Shown piece after piece: positions 25,360 to 33,456 of a stretch of 64,000 nucleotides of DNA (position 1 is the stretch's first letter; each line of letters begins with the position of its first letter). The translations under genes were made by a program, and so were the position numbers. Source of the DNA: Actinosynnema sp042752395 (lineage in GTDB: Bacteria > Actinomycetota > Actinomycetes > Mycobacteriales > Pseudonocardiaceae); NCBI RefSeq assembly GCF_042752395.1, contig NZ_JBHYXZ010000034.1:1-64000 (forward strand). Reading direction: 5' to 3'. The notes beneath the pieces are model-generated. The model ran no database searches. It saw only the letters and a program-made list of their open reading frames with translations, and was not told where the DNA came from.

Positions 25360-26931
25360 CTAGAAGATGAACGTTCCGGCACCCGCCCAATCGAGGGCAA
25401 ACGACGGGAAGACGCCCAGCACCAGCGTGACCGCCGCGCCGAGCGTGATGGCCACCGTGGTGAACGCGCCGGGCACGCTCACCGTCGGGCCGTCCGCCGC
25501 GGGCTCGCTGAAGTACATCAGCACGATCACCCGCAGGTAGAAGAACGCCGCCACCGCGCTCGCCACCAGGGCGACGACCACCAGCGGCACCATCTCGGCC
25601 TCCACGGCCGCCGCGAACACCACGAACTTGCCGACGAACCCGCTGGTCAGCGGCAGACCGGCGAGCGCGAGCAGCAGGAACGTGAACACGCCCGCGACCA
25701 CCGGCGACCGCTTGGCCAACCCGGCCCACTGGGACAGGTGGGTGGCCTCGCCGTCGCCGTTGCGCACCAGGCTGACGATGCCGAACGCGGCGATCGTGGT
25801 GAAGCCGTAGGCCATCAGGTAGAACATCGTGCCGGACAGGCCCTGGTCGTTCAGCGAGATCGCGCCGATGAGCAGGAAGCCGGCGTGCGCCACGGACGAG
25901 TACGCGATCATCCGCTTCACGTCGGTCTGGGTCAGGCCGAGGACCGCGCCGATCACCATGGACACGATCGCCACGGCCCACAGGACGCCGTTCCACTCCC
26001 AGCTCGACCGCTCGAACGCGCCGTAGAGCACGCGCAGGATGCCGCCGAACGCCGCGACCTTCGTGCACGCCGCCATGAACGCCGTCACCGGCGTGGGCGA
26101 GCCCTGGTAGACGTCGGGCGTCCACGCGTGGAACGGGCCGACCGACGCCTTGAACAGCAGGCCCACCACGAGCAGGCCGAAGCCCGCGTACAGCAGCGTG
26201 TCGGACCGGTCGGTGGCCGTGGTCGCGGTGGCGATGTCGGACAGCTTCACCGAGCCCGCGTAGCCGTACAGCAGGGCCACGCCGTACAGGAAGAACGCCG
26301 ACGCGAACGCGCCCAGCAGGAAGTACTTCACCGCGGCCTCCTGCGACAGCAGGCGGCGACGGCGGGCCAGGCCGCACATCAGGTACAGCGGCAGGGACAG
26401 CACTTCCAGCGCGATGAACATGGTCAGCAGGTCGTTCGCCGCGACGAACGTCATCATCCCGCCGAGCGCGAACAGCGTCAGCGGGAACACCTCGGTCTGC
26501 ATCTCCTGCCGGCGCAGCTTCTCGCGCACGCCGACCGGCGCGCCCGGCAGGATCGAGGCGTCGGCGACGAACGCGCCGCCCGGCTCGACGGACCGGTCCG
26601 CGATGAGCAGCACCGCGCCCAGGCCGAGCAGCAGCAACGTGCCCCACAGGAAGATCACCGGGCGGTCGACCGCGATGGTGCCCGCCAGGGTCAGCTTGCC
26701 CTGTTCGAGCGTGCTGTCCGCGGACGCGTGCAGCACCACCCCGGCGCCCGCGGCGGCCAGCGCGAGCAGGGTGAGCACGACCTGCGCGCTCCACCGCTGC
26801 CCCTTGGGCAGGAACGCCTCGAACAGCACGCTGAGGCAGGCCGCGCCGAGCACGATCAGCAACGGTGCGACGGCCCCGTAGTCGATCTCCGGGGCTTGCA
26901 GCCGCTCCACTTGCGAGAGGAACGTCGTCAC
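25360..26931 (-). CDS. nuoN: NADH-quinone oxidoreductase subunit N
   Basis: 523 residues, an Mrp-antiporter-like membrane subunit with about 14 helices that forms one of the proton channels of complex I. Visible features are KRMIAYSSVAHAGFLLIGA and FHAWTPDVYQGSPTPVTAFMA, the conserved antiporter core. Last gene of the 14-gene operon. The GTG at 26931 is one nucleotide after the nuoM stop. Confidence 0.97.
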   Translation of the reverse strand: MTTFLSQVERLQAPEIDYGAVAPLLIVLGAACLSVLFEAFLPKGQRWSAQVVLTLLALAAAGAGVVLHASADSTLEQGKLTLAGTIAVDRPVIFLWGTLLLLGLGAVLLIADRSVEPGGAFVADASILPGAPVGVREKLRRQEMQTEVFPLTLFALGGMMTFVAANDLLTMFIALEVLSLPLYLMCGLARRRRLLSQEAAVKYFLLGAFASAFFLYGVALLYGYAGSVKLSDIATATTATDRSDTLLYAGFGLLVVGLLFKASVGPFHAWTPDVYQGSPTPVTAFMAACTKVAAFGGILRVLYGAFERSSWEWNGVLWAVAIVSMVIGAVLGLTQTDVKRMIAYSSVAHAGFLLIGAISLNDQGLSGTMFYLMAYGFTTIAAFGIVSLVRNGDGEATHLSQWAGLAKRSPVVAGVFTFLLLALAGLPLTSGFVGKFVVFAAAVEAEMVPLVVVALVASAVAAFFYLRVIVLMYFSEPAADGPTVSVPGAFTTVAITLGAAVTLVLGVFPSFALDWAGAGTFIF

Positions 26932-26932
26932 G

Positions 26933-28495
26933 TCACTTGCCTTCCTGCGCGACCGGGTCGGCCACCCCGACCTCGCTGAGCGTCGCCCCGACGGACGGGG
27001 TGATCACGTCCAACACCGGCTTCGGGTAGAAGCCGAGCACCAAGATCAGCGCCACCAGCGGCGCGAGCACGGCCAGTTCGCGCTTGTTCAGGTCGGGCAC
27101 GGCCGCCCGCTCCGGGTCGACCGCCGCGCCCGGACCGCCGACCGCGTCCAGCAGCGCCGTGCCGCGCACGGGGCCCTGGAACACCCGCTGGTACAGCCAC
27201 AGGACGTACAGCGCGGCCAGGATCATGCCGACGGCGGCGAGCACGGTGTAGACCGGCTCGTTCGGGTAGGAGCCGATCAGCACCAGGAACTCGCTGACGA
27301 ACGAGTTGGTGCCCGGCAGCGCCAGCGACGACAGACCGGCCACGAAGAACAGGCCGCCCAGCACCGGCGTCAGCTTCGCCATGCCGCCGTAGTCCTCGAT
27401 CAGGCGCGACCCGCCGCGGGCCATCACCATGCCGACGACCAGGAACAGCATGCCGGTCGAGATGCCGTGGTTGACCATGTAGAGCACCGCGCCCGCGCCC
27501 GCCTGCGAGCTGAACGCGAAGATGCCCAGCGCGATGAACCCGAAGTGGGCGATCGAGGTGTAGGCCACGAACCGCTTCATGTCGGACTGGCCCACCGCGA
27601 GCAGCGAGCCGTACAGGATGCCGACCACGGCCAGGATCAGCACGAGCGGCGCGAGCTCCTGGCTGGCCGCCGGGAACAGCGGCAGGCAGTAGCGCAGGAA
27701 GCCGAACGTGCCGATCTTGTCCAGGATGCCGACCAGCAGCACGCCCGCGCCCACGGGCGCCTCGGCGCCGGCGTCGGGCAGCCAGGTGTGCAGCGGCACC
27801 AGCGGCGCCTTGATCGCGAACGCGACGAAGAAGCCGAGGAACAGCCAGATCTGCGTGGACAGCGGCAGGTCGCGGGTGACCGTGACCAGGGTGGCCCAGT
27901 CGAACGTGCCGGAGCCGAGCTTGTCCGCGCTCACCACGTACAGGCCGATCACCGAGGCCAGCATGATGAGGCCGCCGAGCAGCGAGTACAGGAAGAACTT
28001 CATCGCCGCGTACTGCCGGTTCGGCCCGCCGAAGCGGCCGATCAGGAAGTACATCGGGACCAGCACGGCCTCGAAGAACACGTAGAACAGGAACACGTCG
28101 GTGGCGGCGAAGACGCCGACCATGCCGGTCTGCATGACCAGCAGCAGGGAGAAGAACCCGCCCGCGCTGCGGCCCTCGGGCAGCTTGTCCGCCCACGAGC
28201 CGCCGATCACGACCGGCACCAGGAACGCGATCAGCGCGATCATCACCAGCGCGATGCCGTCCACGCCGAACGACAGGTGCACGCCGAAGGCGGGGATCCA
28301 GTCGGCCGAGCTGGTGAGCTGCAACCGCTCGCCGCCCGGGTCGAACGCCGTCCACGCCAGCACGGCCAGCAGCAGCTCCACCAGCGAGAACGCCAGCGCG
28401 ACCGTCTTGGCCAACCGGTCGTTGCCCCGCAGGAACGCCACCACCAGGCCGCCGACGAGCGGCAGCAGGAGCAGCGCGATCAGCGTCCAGCTCAC
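26933..28495 (-). CDS. nuoM: NADH-quinone oxidoreductase subunit M
   Basis: 520 residues, about 14 membrane helices. The antiporter core is seen in LVPLHTWLPDAGAEAPVGAGVLL and KRFVAYTSIAHFGF. It forms the second antiporter-like proton channel. The GTG at 28495 overlaps the nuoL stop (GTGA). Confidence 0.97.
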   Translation of the reverse strand: MSWTLIALLLLPLVGGLVVAFLRGNDRLAKTVALAFSLVELLLAVLAWTAFDPGGERLQLTSSADWIPAFGVHLSFGVDGIALVMIALIAFLVPVVIGGSWADKLPEGRSAGGFFSLLLVMQTGMVGVFAATDVFLFYVFFEAVLVPMYFLIGRFGGPNRQYAAMKFFLYSLLGGLIMLASVIGLYVVSADKLGSGTFDWATLVTVTRDLPLSTQIWLFLGFFVAFAIKAPLVPLHTWLPDAGAEAPVGAGVLLVGILDKIGTFGFLRYCLPLFPAASQELAPLVLILAVVGILYGSLLAVGQSDMKRFVAYTSIAHFGFIALGIFAFSSQAGAGAVLYMVNHGISTGMLFLVVGMVMARGGSRLIEDYGGMAKLTPVLGGLFFVAGLSSLALPGTNSFVSEFLVLIGSYPNEPVYTVLAAVGMILAALYVLWLYQRVFQGPVRGTALLDAVGGPGAAVDPERAAVPDLNKRELAVLAPLVALILVLGFYPKPVLDVITPSVGATLSEVGVADPVAQEGK

Positions 28496-30426
28496 GAGAA
28501 CCTCACCATCAGCAGCGCGCCCAGGACGAAGACCGCACCCAGGAGCATGGAGAGCGCGTACGAGCGCACGAACCCGGTCTGCAGCCTGCGCAGCCGGCCC
28601 GAGCTACCGCCCAGCAGCGCCGCCGACCCGTTCACCAGGCCGTCGACGCCCTTGTTGTCCACGAACACCAGCGCGCGGGTGAGCCAGGTGCCCGGCCGCG
28701 CGAACAGCGCCTCGTTGAGCGCGTTGCCGTACAGGTCGGCACGCGCGGCGCGGACCGGGAACGACACCCGCGCCGGCCGCTCCACCGGCTGCTCCCCGCG
28801 CAGGAAGAGCAGGAAGCCGAGCCCGGCGCCGAGCGCCGACAGGGCCAGCACCAGGACGTTGACCACGCCGTGGCCGAGCACGCCGTGCTGCTCCTGCAGC
28901 TCGCCCAGCGACGGGGTGAGCCAGCCGGCCAGGTTGTCGCCGGAGGAGAAGAACCAGCCGGCGCCGACCGAGCCGACCGCCAGCACGATCATCGGGACCG
29001 TCATGCTCAGCGGCGACTCGTGCGGGTGGTACTCGCGGCCGTCCGCCGAGCGCAGCTCGGTGTACCGGGGCTTGCCCAGGAACACCAGGACGAACAGGCG
29101 GGTCATGTAGAACGCGGTCAGGCCCGCGCCCAGGGCGGCCACGCCGCCGAAGACCCAGCCGCGCCACCCCTCCATGCTGAACGCCGCCGCGATGATGGCG
29201 TCCTTGGAGAAGTAGCCGGACAGGAACGGGAAGCCGATGAGGGCCAGGTAGCCGAGCGTCCAGGTGACGAAGGTGATCGGCATCTTCTTCATCAGCCCGC
29301 CCATGCGGCGGATGTTGCCCTCGTCGTTCATGCCGTGCATGACCGAACCGGCGCCGAGGAACAGCCCGGCCTTGAAGAAGCCGTGCGTGAGCAGGTGCAT
29401 GATGCCCAGCGCGTAGCCGATCGGCCCGAGGCCGACGGCCAGGATCATGTAGCCGATCTGGCTGACCGTCGAGTAGGCCAGCACCTTCTTGAAGTCGTCG
29501 TAGGCGCAGCCGATGACGCACCCGATCAGCAGCGTGAACCCGCCGATGATCATCACGACCAGGCGGCCGTCGGCCGACAGGTTGTAGAGCGGGTTCGAGC
29601 GCGCGATCAGGTAGACGCCCGCGGTGACCATCGTGGCCGCGTGGATCAGGGCGGAGACCGGGGTGGGGCCCGCCATCGCGTCCGGCAACCACGCCTGGAG
29701 CGGGAACTGGCCCGACTTGCCGCACGCGCCGAGCAGCAGCAGCAACGTGATGGCCAGCACCTCGGCCGAGGACAGCTCGCCGACGCGGGCGAACACGTCG
29801 GCGTACTGGGTGGTGCCCAGCTCCTTGAACATGATGAAGATGGCGATCGCGAGGCCCAGGTCGCCGACCCGGTTCATCAGGAACGCCTTCTTCGCGGCCG
29901 ACGCCGCTTCCGGCTTGTACTGGTACCAGCCGATGAGCAGGTAGGACGCGAGACCCACGCCCTCCCAGCCGAAGTACAGCGTCACGAAGCCGTTGCCGAG
30001 CACCAGCAGCAGCATCGCGGCGACGAAGAGGTTCAGGTAGGCGAAGAACTTCCGCCGCCCGGCCTCGTGCGCCATGTAGCCGATCGAGTAGATGTGGATC
30101 AGCGACCCGACACCGGTGATCAGCAGCACGAACGTCAGCGACAGCGGGTCCAGGCGCAGGCCGAACTCCACGTTCAGCGCCGCGACCGGGATCCAGTCGA
30201 ACAGGTGCACCTCGGTGGTGCGCGCCTCGGGCGCCAGCGCGACCGTGTCGAAGAACAGCGCGACCCCGTACGCGAACGCGGCGATCACGGTGGCGCAGCC
30301 CAGCAGGTGGCCCCACTTGTCGGTGCGCTTGCCGCCCACGAGCAGCACGAGCGCGCCGAAGGCCGGCAGGGCGAGCAACAACCAGGCGAGACTGCCGATC
30401 CCGCTGGCGGCAACAGGTTCCGTCAC
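28492..30426 (-). CDS. nuoL: NADH-quinone oxidoreductase subunit L
   Basis: 644 residues, the distal antiporter-like subunit that also carries the long lateral helix along the membrane arm. GKSGQFPLQAWLPDAMAGPTPVSALIHAATMVTAGVYL (about residues 234-271) holds the conserved channel Lys and His. KKVLAYSTVSQIGYM follows. GTG at 30426, 10 nt after nuoK, with GAGAGGTCCAC just upstream. Confidence 0.97.
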   Translation of the reverse strand: MTEPVAASGIGSLAWLLLALPAFGALVLLVGGKRTDKWGHLLGCATVIAAFAYGVALFFDTVALAPEARTTEVHLFDWIPVAALNVEFGLRLDPLSLTFVLLITGVGSLIHIYSIGYMAHEAGRRKFFAYLNLFVAAMLLLVLGNGFVTLYFGWEGVGLASYLLIGWYQYKPEAASAAKKAFLMNRVGDLGLAIAIFIMFKELGTTQYADVFARVGELSSAEVLAITLLLLLGACGKSGQFPLQAWLPDAMAGPTPVSALIHAATMVTAGVYLIARSNPLYNLSADGRLVVMIIGGFTLLIGCVIGCAYDDFKKVLAYSTVSQIGYMILAVGLGPIGYALGIMHLLTHGFFKAGLFLGAGSVMHGMNDEGNIRRMGGLMKKMPITFVTWTLGYLALIGFPFLSGYFSKDAIIAAAFSMEGWRGWVFGGVAALGAGLTAFYMTRLFVLVFLGKPRYTELRSADGREYHPHESPLSMTVPMIVLAVGSVGAGWFFSSGDNLAGWLTPSLGELQEQHGVLGHGVVNVLVLALSALGAGLGFLLFLRGEQPVERPARVSFPVRAARADLYGNALNEALFARPGTWLTRALVFVDNKGVDGLVNGSAALLGGSSGRLRRLQTGFVRSYALSMLLGAVFVLGALLMVRFS

Positions 30427-30436
30427 CGTGGACCTC

Positions 30437-30736
30437 TCAGTACTTCAGCAGGTTGGAGTCGTCGACCGAGGCCGAGCGACGCGTCTTGAAGATCGCCATG
30501 ATGATCGTCAGACCGACCACGACCTCGGCCGCGGCGACGACCATCACGAAGAACGCCATCACCTGGCCGTCCAGCCCGCCGTTGATGCGGGCGAACGTGA
30601 CCAGGCTGAGGTTCACCGCGTTGAGCATCAGCTCCACGCACATGAACACCACGATGGCGTTGCGCCGCACCAGAACGCCGACCGCGCCGAGGCTGAACAG
30701 CAGCGCGGACAGCAGCAGGTAGTACGTAGGGGTCAC
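30437..30736 (-). CDS. nuoK: NADH-quinone oxidoreductase subunit K
   Basis: 99 residues with three membrane helices, the usual NuoK size. The conserved membrane Glu residues are seen in FMCVELMLNAVNL and AAAEVVVGL. The GTG at 30736 overlaps the nuoJ stop by 4 nt. Confidence 0.96.
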   Translation of the reverse strand: MTPTYYLLLSALLFSLGAVGVLVRRNAIVVFMCVELMLNAVNLSLVTFARINGGLDGQVMAFFVMVVAAAEVVVGLTIIMAIFKTRRSASVDDSNLLKY

Positions 30737-31575
30737 GACGACTCTCCCTTGAGCGCGCGCGCGTCGGGCTGGTGCCCGGTGCCGGACACCTCCGCGACAT
30801 CGTCCTCGAGAGCTTCCCTCGCGGTCGTCTCGATCAGCTCGGACAGCGACTCGGGGGCGACCGAGCCGTCCGGCAGCAGGGCGGGCGTGGCCACCGAGTT
30901 GGCGGTGGCGAACACGCCGGGGCCGGGCAGCGAGCCGGGCCGGTCGCCGCGGAAGCGCTCCTCGACCAGCTGGCGCTGGGTCTTCTTGGCGTCCTTGCCG
31001 GTGCGCGAGGTGAAGGCGAGCACCATCGCGCCGACGGCCGCGGTGATCAGCAGCGCCGAGGTCAGCTCGAAGGGGAACAGGTAGTCGGTGAACAGCGCCT
31101 CGCCGATGTTGGCGACGTTGCCGCCGTTCTGCGTGTTCTGCTGGGCCAGGCCGACCGGCTCCACGTCGGTCAGCGCGCGGGCGACCGAGGCGACCACGAG
31201 GCCCGCGAAGCCGACCCCGATGACCGCCGCGGCGAGCCGCTGGCCGCGCAGCACCTCGACCACCGAGTCCGAGCTGTCCCGGCCGACCAGCATCAGCACG
31301 AACAGGAACAGCATCATGATCGCGCCGGTGTAGACGATGATCTGCACGAAGCCGAGGAACGGCGCCTGCTGGACCATGTAGAGCACACCGAGGCTGAGCA
31401 TGGTGAGCACCAGCCACAGCGCGGAGTGCACCGCGTTGCGCGCGAAGAGCATGCCCAGCGCGCCGGCCAGCGCCAGCGGGCCGAGGATCCAGAACGCGAC
31501 CGCCTCGCCCGTGGTGACGGTGTCGACCACGCGCTGGACCTCGTCGGGCTGCTGGAGCAGGAACGTGAGGCTCAC
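30733..31575 (-). CDS. nuoJ: NADH-quinone oxidoreductase subunit J
   Basis: 280 residues. Five helices in the first 170 residues include FVQIIVYTGAIMMLFLFVLML, the conserved pi-bulge helix region. The last 90 residues form a polar tail that is longer than in enteric NuoJ but common in actinobacteria. The GTG at 31575 overlaps the nuoI stop (GTGA). Confidence 0.95.
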   Translation of the reverse strand: MSLTFLLQQPDEVQRVVDTVTTGEAVAFWILGPLALAGALGMLFARNAVHSALWLVLTMLSLGVLYMVQQAPFLGFVQIIVYTGAIMMLFLFVLMLVGRDSSDSVVEVLRGQRLAAAVIGVGFAGLVVASVARALTDVEPVGLAQQNTQNGGNVANIGEALFTDYLFPFELTSALLITAAVGAMVLAFTSRTGKDAKKTQRQLVEERFRGDRPGSLPGPGVFATANSVATPALLPDGSVAPESLSELIETTAREALEDDVAEVSGTGHQPDARALKGESS

Positions 31576-32138
31576 TTGCGTGCCTCCTCTGGCCCGGTCT
31601 CCGCGGTCGCGCCCTCGGGCACGCCGGCCCGGCGCGCCAGCGTCGGCCCGTTCACGTAGTAGTCCTGCTCGTTCTCGCCCAACCGCATGGGGTGCGGCGG
31701 CTGCTCCATGCCGGCGAGCAGCGGGGCGAGCAGGTCCTCCTTGGTGAAGATCAGCTTCTGGCGGTCGTCGTCGGCCAGCTCGTACTCGTTGGTCATGGTG
31801 AGCGAGCGGGTCGGGCACGCCTCGATGCACAGGCCGCAGCCGATGCACCGCAGGTAGTTGATCTGGTAGTCCTTGCCGTAGCGCTCACCCGGGGAGTAGC
31901 GCTCCTCCTCGGTGTTGTCGCCGCCCTCGACGAAGATCGCGTCCGCCGGGCAGGCCCACGCGCACAGCTCGCAGCCCACGCACTTCTCCAGCCCGTCCGG
32001 GTGCCGGTTGAGCTGGTGGCGGCCGTGGAACCGCGGCGCGGTGACCTTCTTGACCTCGGGGTACTCCTCGGTGACGACCTTCTTGAACATCGTGCCGAAG
32101 GTGACGCCGAAGCCCTTGACGGGATCAAACACGCCCAT
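31572..32138 (-). CDS. nuoI: NADH-quinone oxidoreductase subunit I
   Basis: 188 residues. Two [4Fe-4S] motifs, CVGCELCAWACP and CIGCGLCIEACP, carry clusters N6a and N6b that pass electrons to NuoB. ATG at 32138, overlapping the end of nuoH by 14 nt. This is the canonical copy, to be contrasted with the orphan paralogue at 9845-10336. Confidence 0.97.
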   Translation of the reverse strand: MGVFDPVKGFGVTFGTMFKKVVTEEYPEVKKVTAPRFHGRHQLNRHPDGLEKCVGCELCAWACPADAIFVEGGDNTEEERYSPGERYGKDYQINYLRCIGCGLCIEACPTRSLTMTNEYELADDDRQKLIFTKEDLLAPLLAGMEQPPHPMRLGENEQDYYVNGPTLARRAGVPEGATAETGPEEARK

Positions 32139-33456
32139 CGCTGGCCTCCTTGTGTGAAGCTGCGGGTACCGCTGCCGGTTCCTGCGTCTCGTCGTCCGTG
32201 CCGGGCAGTTCCGCGACGCGCACCTGGCGGCGCGGCGGCGACTTCGGGACCTTCAGGTCCAGCGGCGGCACCGGGAAGCCGCCACCGGTGACCGGCACGG
32301 CGTCGGGGTCGTGCGGCTCGCGCTTGTCCGGCAGCAGGAACGCGATCAGCAGCACCACGACCAGGAAGCCGCCGATCACCATCAGCGCCGTGCCGGTGTC
32401 CAGGCCGCCGCCGGACTCCCACTCCTGGCGCAGGTAGCGGGCGAACGCCACCGCGACGAACCAGACCAGCGCGATCGGGACCAGGAACTTCCAGCCCAGG
32501 CGCATGAACTGGTCGTAGCGCAGGCGGGGCAGCGTGCCGCGCAGCCAGATGAACAGGAACAGGAAGGCCAGCGTCTTGATCACGAACCAGAGCAGGCCGA
32601 ACCAGCCGCTGTTGAGGACGTGGTCGTCGCCGACGAACGGGAACCGCCAGCCGCCCAGGAACAGCGTGGTGGCGAGCGCCGACACGGTGACCATGTTGAC
32701 GTACTCGGCGAGGAAGAACAGCGCGAACTTCAGCGAGCTGTACTCGGTGTGGAAGCCGCCGACCAGCTCCGACTCGGCCTCGGGGAGGTCGAACGGGGCG
32801 CGGTTGGTCTCGCCGACCATCGAGCAGACGTAGATGAGGAAGCTGACCGGCAGCAGGTAGAAGAACCAGCCACTGGCCTGCGCGTCCACGATGTCGGAGG
32901 TGGACAGCGAGTGCGAGTGCATGACGACCGCGATGATCGACAGGCCCATCGCGATCTCGTACGAGATGACCTGCGCGGCCGAGCGCAGCGCGCCCAGCAG
33001 CGGGTACGGCGAGCCGGACGCCCAGCCCGACAGCACGATGCCGTACACGCCGAGCGAGGAGCACGCCAGCACCACCAGCACGCCGACCGGCAGGTCCACG
33101 AGCTGGAGCGCGGTGCGCTCGCCGAAGATCGAGACCTCGCCGCCCAGCGGGATCACCGAGAAGGCGACGAACGCGGGGATGCAGGAGATCACCGGGGCCA
33201 GGAAGTACACCCACTTGTCGGCCAGGACCGGGCGGATGTCCTCCTTGAACGCGAGCTTCAGGCCATCGGCGAGCGACTGGAGCCACCCGCCGGGGCCGAC
33301 CCGGTTCGGCCCGGGGCGCTGCTGCATCCGGGCCACGACCTTGCGCTCCCAGTTGATCATGAACAGGGTCATGACCACGAGGAACGCGAAGATGCCGACG
33401 ACCTTGACGATGATCAGCCAGAGCGGATCGTCGGCGAGAAGTTCTGCGGTGCTCAT
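32125..33456 (-). CDS. nuoH: NADH-quinone oxidoreductase subunit H
   Basis: 443 residues with eight or nine helices; it forms the quinone entry channel with NuoB and NuoD. RMQQRPGPNRVGPGGWLQSL and DLPEAESELVGGFHTEYS are the conserved E-rich and quinone-loop motifs. A Pro-rich cytosolic tail of about 80 residues is typical of actinobacteria. ATG at 33456 overlaps the nuoG stop (ATGA). Confidence 0.97.
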   Translation of the reverse strand: MSTAELLADDPLWLIIVKVVGIFAFLVVMTLFMINWERKVVARMQQRPGPNRVGPGGWLQSLADGLKLAFKEDIRPVLADKWVYFLAPVISCIPAFVAFSVIPLGGEVSIFGERTALQLVDLPVGVLVVLACSSLGVYGIVLSGWASGSPYPLLGALRSAAQVISYEIAMGLSIIAVVMHSHSLSTSDIVDAQASGWFFYLLPVSFLIYVCSMVGETNRAPFDLPEAESELVGGFHTEYSSLKFALFFLAEYVNMVTVSALATTLFLGGWRFPFVGDDHVLNSGWFGLLWFVIKTLAFLFLFIWLRGTLPRLRYDQFMRLGWKFLVPIALVWFVAVAFARYLRQEWESGGGLDTGTALMVIGGFLVVVLLIAFLLPDKREPHDPDAVPVTGGGFPVPPLDLKVPKSPPRRQVRVAELPGTDDETQEPAAVPAASHKEASDGRV